Assembly: GCF_026262505.1 (NCBI RefSeq)
Contig: NC_067207.1
Span: forward strand, 26,752,082-26,816,081
DNA length: 64,000 nt
Direction: 5' to 3'
Origin: Trichomonas vaginalis G3
Taxonomy: Eukaryota > Parabasalia > Trichomonadida > Trichomonadidae
Part shown: in pieces, positions 18,717-27,215 of the stretch
Numbering within the stretch: position 1 is the first letter of the stretch
How the letters are laid out: each line of letters begins with the position of its first letter
Notes under the pieces: model-generated
The model's input: only the letters and a program-made list of their open reading frames with translations
What the model was told of the DNA's origin: nothing
The model's database searches: none
Translations under genes and position numbers: made by a program

Positions 18717-19424
18717 TTAATCCGTTATCTCATCAGCTATTTTCTCTATTTGAAATTGCCATAATATTTCATTCATAAATTCTAAATCACAATCAAATAG
18801 GTCAGTTATTCTAAATTTAATATTTGATAAATCTTTTGAATGAAGAATAAATGAATTCCCGGATAATTGAAACGGATATGATAAAGAAAATGTGTTTAAG
18901 TTGATGGATAAATGTTTTGTATTGATGGGTAAGAGTTAGGGTCTAATGTTTGATGTGAAAATCTCATTGGGGTATTAACTTTATCACATTTGATTAAAAT
19001 GAAATTGGAACCAGTGTCAGAATACAAAACATCCCCAACATCTTTTTTCAATTTAATATCCCCAAACAATGAACGAAGATGAGGAGTACAAAATTTAATT
19101 TTCAGCGGAAATTTAATAAGGTTTTTATTTCATCAAGTTCAAAAAGTTTATCAGGTTTTTGATTTAAAATTTTCTTCATACCATACGATAAATGATTCAT
19201 TTAAATAACTTAAAATCGTGTTAATATCCCATTTTGTTATCACATTATTTATATACATATCATACGTTTTTCAAGGTCATCTTTAATAAATGATATATAA
19301 TCTGAAGGGTCTAAAAGAATGGGATTAAATTTACCACTCACAGAAACGAGAGTAACATTATAATTCCGCTAACTGTTAAATTTAATTCACAGCTATTATT
19401 CGAAATAATATTGATAATTGACAT
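18717..19424 (-). pseudogene. putative minor capsid protein, broken (E2 copy)
   Basis: A broken copy of the 245-residue gene at 58,532-59,269. The coding text is nearly the same through most of its length, but about three breaks are present. It follows the fibre gene on the same strand with a 24-base gap. See the E3 copy for the basis of the minor-capsid proposal. Confidence 0.6.
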
Positions 19425-19443
19425 TTTTATTACGATTAAAAAT

Positions 19444-19895
19444 ATGGTAAAGCGTTATTTTCCAGTGATAAATAAAACTAGAATAAGATTACCTCAAGAA
19501 TTCATAAATTCAACGAATAAGAAATTCATTCATGTTATAAATTTAGTGTTTTCAGAAAATATGAGTCAGTGTCATATTCATCAACAGGTTATATTTCACT
19601 TCATTCAAATTTAGTTCAATCAAACCCATATAATGACCATTTCATAAGATTTTCAGATGGTGTTAAAAATGTAATTGATAGATTAAAATATGAACAGATT
19701 GACAATATCGAATTTTTGGAATTTTGGTTTAAATATCCCGATGGAAAAAAGATTGAAGTTAAAGATAAAGCTGATACTATAACAAAAACAATTACAATGA
19801 CCGATCCGGATAGTGGGGAACAAAAAGAAATAAAACAAACGATAGAAACTGGTGAAAGGTCAATTATTATTGATTATGAGAAAGGGACAGACTAG
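19444..19895 (+). pseudogene. small beta-rich virion-module gene, interrupted by a MULE-like element
   Basis: It begins MVKRYFPVINKTRIRLPQEF and includes NIEFLEFWFKYPDGKKIEV. It is the same gene as 59,291-59,767 in E3. It is divergent from the minor capsid gene, with a 19-base shared promoter. It is broken, and the 1,074-bp MULE-like element is inserted near its 3' end. Confidence 0.7.
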
Positions 19896-19920
19896 CCCAT
19901 TGTCACTTTTTAATTTAGCA

Positions 19921-20037
19921 AATGAACGCTTATGGAGTGGAGTTTTTGGGTAAATCTGATTTGCTTATAAATGAAATAAAATCAAAAGAAGCCATATTGG
20001 CATTATATTATGCAAAAATAAATGATCTTACTTAGTA
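19921..20037 (+). CDS. short ORF in the MULE-like element
   Basis: A 38-residue frame MNAYGVEFLGKSDLLINEIK ... INDLT ending at the first copy of the 121-bp repeat. It may be the 5' part of a gene whose middle was disrupted by the tandem repeat expansion. Function unknown. Confidence 0.35.
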
Positions 20038-20470
20038 CTTTTAAAGTTAATTTCAGAAAAAATTTGACACAATGGTATCCGGCACATACAAGTGGTGTAC
20101 AACCAAAATATAAGTTAGTTTAAACATATATTGCTATATCTCATGATCTTACTTAGTACTTTTAAAGTTAATTTCAGAAAAAATTTGACACAATGGTATC
20201 CGGCACATACAAGTGGTGTACAACCAAAATATAAGTTAGTTTAAACATATATTGCTATATCTCATGATCTTACTTAGTACTTTTAAAGTTAATTTCAGAA
20301 AAAATTTGACACAATGGTATCCGGCACATACAAGTGGTGTACAACCAAAATATAAGTTAGTTTAAACATATATTGCTATATCTCATGATCTTACTTAGTA
20401 CTTTTAAAGTTAATTTCAGAAAAAATTTGACACAATGGTATCCGGCACATACAAGTGGTGTACAACCAAA
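20022..20470. repeat. 121-bp tandem repeat, about 3.7 copies
   Basis: Units start ATGATCTTACTTAGTACTTT at 20,022, 20,143, 20,264 and 20,385, spaced exactly 121 bp and nearly identical. The unit includes GACACAATGGTATCCGGCAC and TACAAGTGGTGTACAACC. The last copy continues into the ORF at 20,385-20,750. Near-identity points to recent expansion. Confidence 0.95.
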
Positions 20471-20750
20471 TCTTCGACTCGATGAACTTGTCATCGAGTT
20501 ATATTCCAGTGTTGTTCCTTCATTCCTGATTAAGTTGCAAATTAAAGGTCTGGATTCAGAGAGAAGTGTTAAAGTTATCAAAAAAGTCACAAGAGATTTC
20601 GAAGAAATGACACAATTTAAAAAAGTCGAATGCATCAGTATGCTTGAAGCTGTTCAGAAAGGTCTGAAAAATGATACACTTGATCCCAACATTGTTTACT
20701 CAACATTAAAAATATATTGCAAAGAAACATTTGATTTAATAAACATTTAA
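20385..20750 (+). CDS. ORF in the MULE-like element, unknown
   Basis: A frame of about 120 residues. The first ATG in frame is at 20,385 (MILLSTFKVNFRKNLTQWYP), inside the last repeat unit. A helical C-terminal part (IKKVTRDFEEMTQFKKVEC) is followed by a stop at 20,750. It is not recognisable as a MULE transposase. It could be the remains of a passenger gene. Confidence 0.4.
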   Translation: MILLSTFKVNFRKNLTQWYPAHTSGVQPNLRLDELVIELYSSVVPSFLIKLQIKGLDSERSVKVIKKVTRDFEEMTQFKKVECISMLEAVQKGLKNDTLDPNIVYSTLKIYCKETFDLINI

Positions 20751-21001
20751 TTTATTATAATTAATTTTTTATTACAGTATAGTAAAAAATGCTATAAATA
20801 AATTATTATATTTTATTAAAATGTGACTTTTAATAGTAAGTGAATAAAATAAATCAGGAATTGGAAAAGAAATAAGGTTAATTAAAAATAATGAAAATTA
20901 CAAGTTTAAGGTTAATGAAAAAGTGACAATGGGCGAGTTTGTCCCCCACTCATTGATTATGATTCAAAGGATTATTATTCGATAATGTTAATGCTTGAAT
21001 A

Positions 21002-21661
21002 TTAAATAGCCTTAACAAAGAATTTTTCAAGTGATATTTTATATTCATCAACTATTTTATTATAAATATCATTATATGTTAAATGAAGTTCAGTTGTTGT
21101 TCCGTTCTTTGATATCTTAATTGTGCTAATATCCTTTATAGGATTTATTTTTGCAACTGTTCCGCAGCACGAAACCTCATCATCTATGAAAAATTGAATC
21201 TTAACGTCTGAATCTTGAACATCACAAAGAATGGCGATAATGTGAATTAATGATTCATAAGGTAAAATAATTAAACCGGATTGATCAATTAAATTTATTA
21301 TTGAATCATAATTATTAATTATTATATCACGGTAAATTTTCATTAATTCAGAATTAATGTCTATTTTATATAGGTTATCAAGTGGTGCTGGGTATGTTGG
21401 ATAAGTGGGAATTTCAACAGGTTCTTTACCGGGTTCAGATAAAATGATTGGGTCTCCATTCTCATGGTTTTCTTCATTCTCCTCATTCTTCGGTAAGTCA
21501 CGAGTTAATAAATTTGGTTGAGTTGCTGACCTTGTTAATTCAGGGCTAACATTAACTTTAACATTTTGAATAATTCGTGATTTATCATCATTTACGTTAT
21601 AACCAACCGTAATCTCTGCTTTTGCGTTAGTGTTCTTTTGATTAGTGAAACGTCTTCTCAT
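21002..21661 (-). CDS. conserved Polinton virion-module protein (CCG family), E2
   Basis: 219 residues from ATG 21,661 (MRRRFTNQKNTNAKAEITVG). It has a polar N-terminus, a proline-rich linker EIPTYPTYPAP and a C-terminal domain with DDEVSCCGTVAKINPIKD and TIKISKNGTTTELHL. The E3 copy has about 14 extra residues in the linker. The family is not recognised. Its constant place between the minor-capsid block and the large conserved unknown suggests a structural virion role. The frame looks whole. Confidence 0.7.
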   Translation of the reverse strand: MRRRFTNQKNTNAKAEITVGYNVNDDKSRIIQNVKVNVSPELTRSATQPNLLTRDLPKNEENEENHENGDPIILSEPGKEPVEIPTYPTYPAPLDNLYKIDINSELMKIYRDIIINNYDSIINLIDQSGLIILPYESLIHIIAILCDVQDSDVKIQFFIDDEVSCCGTVAKINPIKDISTIKISKNGTTTELHLTYNDIYNKIVDEYKISLEKFFVKAI

Positions 21662-21693
21662 TTATAATCGAATAAAAAAATATATTTAAACTT

Positions 21694-22593
21694 TTATTTT
21701 GCCGGAAGTTTTGAATCTATTATTCCCTGTATTTGTTCTTGAAGTTGATTTTTAGCTGGTTCATTGTAATTAATAGACCTAATATATTCATTAATTGCAT
21801 TCTTATAATCATCTGATTTCTCAAATTTTCTTTTATCTGATTCCTTAACTAAATCATAAGTTAAACCTCGTTGCTGATATAATGGTTTCTTAATTAAATC
21901 TTTGAATGCTTGAGATAAAGCACCTGATGCAATTCTTGCTACTATAATTGGTTGGAATTGCTGTTTAAGTTCATCTTTAACATTTGCGAAAACTGGATCG
22001 AATAAAGCAACTTTAAAGAATTTCTTAGCTGAAATTTCAGGTCTAATATTTGCATATCGACCATCAAACTGGTTAGAATATCGTGGTAATCCATCCGGTC
22101 CCTCTTCAATAGCATTTAATTCTTCATTGAAATAAGAATATGGATTATAACGGTATGAATTAATTGGACCATTTTCACCTTCTCCAATGTATTGTTTAAC
22201 AGCTTTTCCATTTTCATCAATTGCATAGGATAACGTTCATTATATGCTTTACGTTTAGGATAATCAGTTATAGTTAATTTGTAACCATTTATGACTTTAA
22301 TATTTCCTTGACCATCAGTAACGAAAACTTCATTTATACCATCAGGTTTTCCATTTGGACCCGTAATGTCTGCTTCGTGTGCTTCCCAATTTGGACCTTG
22401 ACGTTTGGCATATGCTTGAGCTTCTGGTAATGTTAAAACGTTTCTCATTTGTTTAACATCTTTTTGAAGACCAGCAACAATATGAACTAATTCTTTCATT
22501 CCATCAGGAACTTTCATAGTTCTATTATATGCACCCTTTTTGTTTGTCCCTTGTTTTTAATGGAACCTGTAGAAGATTTGCTATTTCAGTCAT
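21694..22593 (-). pseudogene. conserved 299-residue Polinton protein, broken (E2 copy)
   Basis: The E2 counterpart of 60,499-61,398. The coding text is near-identical, with about two breaks. It is followed by the CCG-family gene and preceded by the ATPase, as in E3. See the E3 entry. Confidence 0.7.
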
Positions 22594-22633
22594 GTTTAAT
22601 TATAAATAAAAAATAAAAATTAATTATAAAAAG

Positions 22634-23463
22634 TTAATCAAATTTAACACCTCCTTTATTTAAATCAACTATTATTTTTCCATGTTCACCTAATTGCTGA
22701 TATTGTGTGTAAAGTTCATTAATGCTCATTGGTAAATTCACTTGATAAAGCATAACGTTCAACTGTTGACGACTAAACCCACTGAAAATGAAAAGGGTTT
22801 GATAGATTTGATTTAATGTTTGTGCTTAATGCTTTGAAATATTGAACAGCCATAAAAATGAACACTGAATGTGTCGACATTGAGTTAATAACTGATTAAA
22901 ATATGATTTCTCATTTGTTATTAGTTTTGATTTCACTGCATCATCTAGAAAAATGAGTGAATGCAAAAAATTCTCTATCAAAATTTGAAATAGAAAGTGT
23001 TTCAAATAATTCATCCCGTTGTTTATCAATAATTTTATCCTCTAATCCTTGCCTCTTGATTGTATTATATAATTCTTTATACATTAAAAAGTTTTTTAAA
23101 TAATCTTCTGCTTCTTCTTGTGATAAATAAATAATTGGAATTTTGATTAAATGCTTTAAAGATTCAATGTATCATCTGAAGGTGAACCTGAACGGTTGAT
23201 ATAAATTAACACATGTGAATAGGGGAAGTGTTAGCAATAATGATAATTTGTTTTAATATCGTTAATGTTTTACCTTTATTCTGTTTACCAATTGCTGCAG
23301 TGATTGAATTTAAGTAACATTCAGAATATGGAATTTTCATTAATTTTTCCTTAGATAGAGCATTTCTATTATCACTCACTCATGCTTCATTAATCATATC
23401 ATCTACGTATGTATTATATACTCCCGCTAATTCTTCATAAGGGGTGGATGAATTTAAATCCAT
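22634..23463 (-). pseudogene. Polinton packaging ATPase, broken (E2 copy)
   Basis: The E2 counterpart of the whole ATPase gene at 61,439-62,266. Segments IQILIENFLHSLIFLDDAVK and the Walker-type region are recognisable. Fossil with about four breaks. Confidence 0.8.
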
Positions 23464-23487
23464 TTAATCAAAAATAAATTTATAATT

Positions 23488-25123
23488 TTAAACATTTCTA
23501 TTCATCAATATTTCATCATAATGAACTTCTATACTGTGGTGGTGTACCTGTTGGATGATATTTCAAACCTTCATCCGGTGTCCATGTCCAATATGTAGTC
23601 CTAGTAAACCAAACCTGAGGAGGATTTGTCACCTTTGAACAGTAAGTGTCATTTTCACCCTGAATGATTGGATAAGCTTTCACTTGTACTGTAACTTGTG
23701 AGTTGAAAGTTTCTAATCCATCAAAGAATATACCCGCTCCATCACGTTGAACTGGAATAGTGCATAAGAATGAAGTTTGGTCTTTCCATGTTCTAGCTAA
23801 TGGCGTGCCATCATCTGCATTCAGTGGTCTAGTTAATGAGTCCTCGTATTCTTCCGTGCATTCATTCACTCCATCTAAATCAGAAGCTTGAAGCATACGT
23901 GTAAAGAATATGTCACCACTGTGGTCATCGCTTGATCGGGAAGTTTCTGGAATCTATAGTGACCTGAAGACCTCGAAGCATTGGATTTTCTAAAACTGTT
24001 CTTTGCATTGCATTCTTCGGAAATGCTAACACAACATCTGTAACATTATGAAGAGCGTATGAGAAATCTGAGCTGATACCTTCAGGAGTGATGCAACCTC
24101 CATTTAGTGAACGAACGTCAATATGTTGAGCTGGAATCATGAATGGATCTTCCTTACTGAATAAACGGTATTGCTTTAACTGATTCTTCAATTAAACTGT
24201 ATCCTGGTGTAATGCATTTATCCTCTAAAACTTCCATCTTTGTGCATGAAATAATAACGTCATCAACTGTTGCGTCAGCAGATGTAGCGGCTAAGCTTGT
24301 AATTAATTTGGCAGGAAGTCCGATTTGTTGGAATTTGCGATCATATTTATAAACATGATTCATAATCTTTTCATAATTTTCATCAGTTATCTTTTCATAA
24401 ACGTAATTTTGTAAATCAGCAACTCTTAACGGGTCAACCTGACAAAATACTAAAGTATCCCTGAAAACATAATATTTAAGAATGATATCACCAAATGATT
24501 TAGGATAATCATCGAACGCCTGAAATGCTAACAAATCATTTACCGGAATAATCATATCAAAAGTGACATCAACTTCTTCATTTGCTCTCTTGAAAACTTC
24601 TGAAGGGTCAATATATTTACCACATACCGAGTTATCATATTTTTGAACATTATTATATAACGAATGAACAAACTTTTTAACTTTCCTTTCTGATTTTGGT
24701 TTATATGTTGCAAATGCGAAAGATTCACGGGCGCAATCCATCTGAAGATAACCGGCATCACCTCTTTCGGTTTCTACTTCTAATTGTTTAAAGTTTTGAT
24801 TTGATGATTTGTAACCAACGAATAAACGCATGCATTTAAAAGCGGCATCACATGTGAAAGCTTTATTTGAAACTAGAGTTGCTTTAACTTTGCGTTTAAT
24901 ATGTGTCACCTAATTGGTTCACATCATGAGCCGGATTTGTAATTCTTAAATGAGTTTGTTTATCATCAAAATATGGAGCATCAGAGTCATAGCATGAACT
25001 TTCAAGTTCTCTATAATATCTTCTACCGTCATTCTTTGCGAATATTTCATTTATCTTTTCGAATGAATGAAACACATTCCCATTAATCGGTTTAGTGTTT
25101 GGCACCAAATAGTTAGTCGTCAT
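23488..25123 (-). pseudogene. Polinton major capsid protein, broken (E2 copy)
   Basis: The E2 counterpart of the 545-residue MCP at 62,291-63,928. It begins MTTNYLVPNTKPINGNVFHS at ATG 25,123. Text identity with E3 is very high. Fossil with about three breaks. It is first in the minus-strand virion block. Confidence 0.85.
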
Positions 25124-25192
25124 TTATTAATAAATAAAAAATCAAAATTAAAAGATGAAAATGAATTTTTAATTTTAATGAAATAATCAACT

Positions 25193-25408
25193 ATGGCTGC
25201 AGGTATATTTAAGAAATTGTGGGATAGAGTAAAAAGAGGAGCGAGTAAAGTTTGGGAAACATTGAAGAAGGGAGCAAATTGGATATTTAAGAATAAAGAA
25301 GCAATTAGTGACGTTGCTGAATCAATAACGCCAAAAGCTGCCCCAATAAGAGAAGTTTTAAATAAAGGAGAAAAAGTTTATCAAAGACTACAACCGATAC
25401 TAAGATAA
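25193..25408 (+). CDS. small amphipathic virion-type protein, MAAG(I/F)FKKLWD family
   Basis: 71 residues: MAAGIFKKLWDRVKRGASKV, then WETLKKGANWIF and a helical tail. The N-terminal 35 residues form a basic amphipathic helix with regularly spaced W/F/L. That is the character of adenovirus protein VI/X-type or membrane-lytic virion peptides, which Polinton PX-like proteins resemble. It starts 70 bases from the divergent MCP. The window's last bases (63,960-64,000) repeat its leader and ATG, so E3 has it too. Role inferred. Confidence 0.6.
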   Translation: MAAGIFKKLWDRVKRGASKVWETLKKGANWIFKNKEAISDVAESITPKAAPIREVLNKGEKVYQRLQPILR

Positions 25409-25437
25409 AAATAATTTTAAAATAATTTATTTTTCCA

Positions 25438-25674
25438 CTATCTACCTCCTATTTTATTAAGTATTCCTTCAGCTATTCCACCAATTGCGTTACCTGCTTG
25501 TGCTCCCATCGCCGGATTACCTGCTTTAGTACCTAATACCCCACCTATGATAGTTCCCGCCGTTTTCGCTACTGGTGCCAAAAAGTTTGCAATGGGTTTA
25601 ATAATCTTTTTATGAACCCAACCCGCAGCTTTCTTAATTCCATCCCATAATTTTTTAAAGAATCCTGCCGCCAT
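25438..25674 (-). CDS. small glycine-rich amphipathic virion-type protein, same N-terminal motif
   Basis: 78 residues from the internal ATG (MAAGFFKKLWDGIKKAAGWV); the frame extends upstream to 25,713 but that part is promoter-like. An amphipathic helix, a hydrophobic IIKPIANFLAPVAKTAGTI stretch and a glycine-rich GTKAGNPAMGAQAGNAIGG segment suggest a membrane-active or core peptide. It shares its first eleven residues, apart from one position, with the convergent gene at 25,193. Likely a paralogue; a role in membrane penetration or DNA condensation is inference. Confidence 0.6.
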   Translation of the reverse strand: MAAGFFKKLWDGIKKAAGWVHKKIIKPIANFLAPVAKTAGTIIGGVLGTKAGNPAMGAQAGNAIGGIAEGILNKIGGR

Positions 25675-25741
25675 TTCTGATTTAATATTAATTAAAAAAA
25701 TATATTTCATCACTTATATTCTAATTTTTATTTAATGATAA

Positions 25742-25927
25742 ATGAAACCGATTTTAAAAATAAATGAAACAGAGGAGGAAGAAATAAATGAAAGTGAAAA
25801 TGTTCAACAAAAAATAAACGTTGTTAAACCAATTACTGAAATAAAATTTTTTTCATCTATTGAAGAATTTAATGACTATTATGCTAATAATAAAAAATTA
25901 TCTTATATACGAAAAAAAGAGATCTGA
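25742..25927 (+). CDS. small acidic protein, unknown
   Basis: 61 residues (MKPILKINETEEEEINESEN), acidic and then aromatic/basic near its end (FNDYYANNKKLSYIRKK). Its stop lies inside the hairpin GAGATCTGAC/GTCAGATCTC at 25,919-25,943, which may be its terminator. Family unrecognised. Confidence 0.45.
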   Translation: MKPILKINETEEEEINESENVQQKINVVKPITEIKFFSSIEEFNDYYANNKKLSYIRKKEI

Positions 25928-25972
25928 CATTGTGTCAGATCTCAGTAAAAGTGACATTTACATGTCAAAAAA
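25885..25972. repeat. left arm of an inverted repeat around the hairpin array
   Basis: The reverse complement of this segment (TTTTTTGACATGTAAATGTC, ACTTTT, then CGTATATAAGATAATT) resembles 26,790-26,860 (TTTTTGACACGTAAAGTTGT, CACTTTT, then CGTATATAACAATT). The pair encloses the 250-bp hairpin array and suggests that the array sits in an inverted-repeat-bounded insertion or between inverted gene ends. It includes the perfect hairpin at 25,919-25,943. Confidence 0.55.
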
Positions 25973-25997
25973 ATAGAATGAGTTTAAGTAATTAAAA

Positions 25998-26713
25998 TTG
26001 AGGGTGAGAGTAGTATTGTATGAAATAATATCTCTCACCCTCCAATTCATCCTATGGCGCCGAAAAAATTTTGGTGAAATGCGACCACATTTCACCAAAA
26101 TTTCTCGGCGCCATAGAGAACTAGAGCCTGTGAGGTACTGATACTCCATGTACCTCGCAGGCTCTAGTTCCAAGCCAAAATGGCTAAAAATTGCCCGCAA
26201 TTGTTCACATTGCGGGCAATTTTTAGCCATTTTGGCTGGGAATTGGAGGGTGAGAGTAGTATTGTATGAAATAATATCTCTCACCCTCCAATTCATCCTA
26301 TGGCGCCGAAAAAATTTTGGTGAAATGCGACCACATTTCACCAAAATTTCTCGGCGCCATATAGAGAACTAGAGCCTGTGAGGTACTGATACTATCCATG
26401 TACCTCGCAGGCTCTAGTTCCAAGCCAAAATGGCTAAAAATTGCCCGCAATTGTTCACATTGCGGGCAATTTTTAGCCATTTTGGCTGGGAATTGGAGGG
26501 TGAGAGTAGTATTGTATGAAATAATATCTCTCACCCTCCAATTCATCCTATGGCGCCGAAAAAATTTTGGTGAAATGCGACCACATTTCACCAAAATTTC
26601 TCGGCGCCATATAGAGAACTAGAGCCTGTGAGGTACTGATACTATCCATGTACCTCGCAGGCTCTAGTTCCAAGCCAAAATGGCTAAAAATTGCCCGCAA
26701 TTGTTCACATTCC
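25998..26713. repeat. tandem array of a 246/250-bp unit made of four long hairpins
   Basis: Units start at 26,001, 26,247 and 26,497. Each contains four different hairpins in fixed order. H1: a 17-bp stem beginning GAATTGGAGGGTGAGAG. H2: about 28 bp, TATGGCGCCGA ... TTTTGGTGAAATG with loop CGACCA. H3: 21 bp beginning GAACTAGAGCCTG, with one position that pairs only as G-U. H4: about 29 bp beginning AGCCAAAATGGCTAAAAATT with loop TGTTCAC. The second unit and the third overlap identically; the third is cut inside H4. No open frame makes sense here. Confidence 0.95.
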
Positions 26714-26732
26714 CATCTTTTGTTGGTAAGAC

Positions 26733-26775
26733 GAAGAATATGAAATAAATTATGAAGAAGATAATGATGAATAAA
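26733..26775 (+). pseudogene. orphan acidic gene tail
   Basis: Right after the truncated hairpin array, a short frame DEEYEINYEEDNDE ends in TAA. It looks like the 3' end of a gene whose 5' part was replaced by the array. Too short to name. Confidence 0.3.
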
Positions 26776-26889
26776 ATATCACTTTTTATATTTTTGACAC
26801 GTAAAGTTGTCACTTTTCTGTCAAACTGTTTTTATCGTTTTCGTATATAACAATTATTTGAAGAATTGACAACATGTAAATTGAATAAA

Positions 26890-27087
26890 ATGTTTAAAGT
26901 TGATGGATTCAAAATTTCAAAAATAAAGGGGGTGGTTAGTTTGAAATCTATTCCTCAATCAAGAATCACCTCATTAATAAAAATTGATGATTTAACAAAA
27001 AGAATAGAAGAGATTGAAGAAAGAATGAATCAAATAATTGATTTCATAAATTCATTTAATAATTCACAATCTTCATTTTTAAATTGA
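26890..27087 (+). CDS. small coiled-coil protein reaching into the terminal repeat
   Basis: 65 residues from ATG 26,890 (MFKVDGFKISKIKGVVSLKS), with a C-terminal coiled coil (IDDLTKRIEEIEERMNQIID). Its last dozen codons lie inside the E2 terminal inverted repeat, which on the other strand is the start of the 195-residue gene seen at the E3 left end. Function unknown. Confidence 0.5.
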   Translation: MFKVDGFKISKIKGVVSLKSIPQSRITSLIKIDDLTKRIEEIEERMNQIIDFINSFNNSQSSFLN

Positions 27088-27215
27088 AGTTTAACCCATT
27101 CAGGATTTAAACAATGTTTAATTAATCGCGGAATATCTGACATCATCTATATATAGCTTCTTTTAAAATTAATGTTAATTTTTTAATGATTTATTTTTTA
27201 AAAAAATTTTTATTT
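27051..27215. repeat. right terminal inverted repeat of Polinton E2
   Basis: The reverse complement matches the E3 left end. It covers AAATCATTAAAAAATTAACA, then GAAGCTATATATAGATGATG and the first about 100 bases of the gene at 47,701, through AATTATTAAATGAAT. E3 has about 25 extra bases before GAAGC. Past the inner boundary the two sequences diverge abruptly, as expected for a terminal repeat. The outer boundary is uncertain by a few tens of bases. Confidence 0.8.

Larger units (their letters stand above)
19878..20951. mobile_element. MULE-like DNA transposon, 1,074 bp, 9-bp target duplication
   Basis: It is bounded by inverted repeats of about 34 bp (left GAGAAAGGGACAGACTAGCC, right end reading inward GAGTGGGGGACAAACTCGCC, both continuing CATTGTCACTTTTT; about 29 of 34 match). 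It is flanked by the 9-bp duplication ATTGATTAT at 19,869-19,877 and 20,952-20,960. E3 has the uninterrupted site (ATCGATTAT, one copy) at the corresponding place near 59,720, which proves insertion. A 9-bp duplication with long ends fits Mutator-like elements, which are known in T. vaginalis. No transposase is visible, so it is probably non-autonomous. Confidence 0.85.
13549..27215. mobile_element. Polinton/Maverick E2 (fossil)
   Basis: A Polinton-type element with AEP primase-SF3 helicase, KilA-N, fibre, minor capsid, CCG-family and large conserved unknown, ATPase, MCP and two pVI-like small genes. Its left end is lost in the gap. Its right end carries a terminal inverted repeat (about 27,051-27,215) matching the left end of E3. 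Several virion genes are broken (about a dozen breaks) and a MULE-like element is inserted in it. The virion module is nearly identical to E3's, so the two are recent relatives. Confidence 0.9.

Noticed and set aside
26148-26622. Open frames of 74-128 codons in the hairpin array
   Set aside because: They occur identically on both strands because the DNA is palindromic and repeated; the peptides repeat with the units and have no leader or family.
25998-26713. CRISPR-like array
   Set aside because: The repeat unit is 250 bp of nested hairpins with no short repeat/unique spacer structure, and the genome is eukaryotic.
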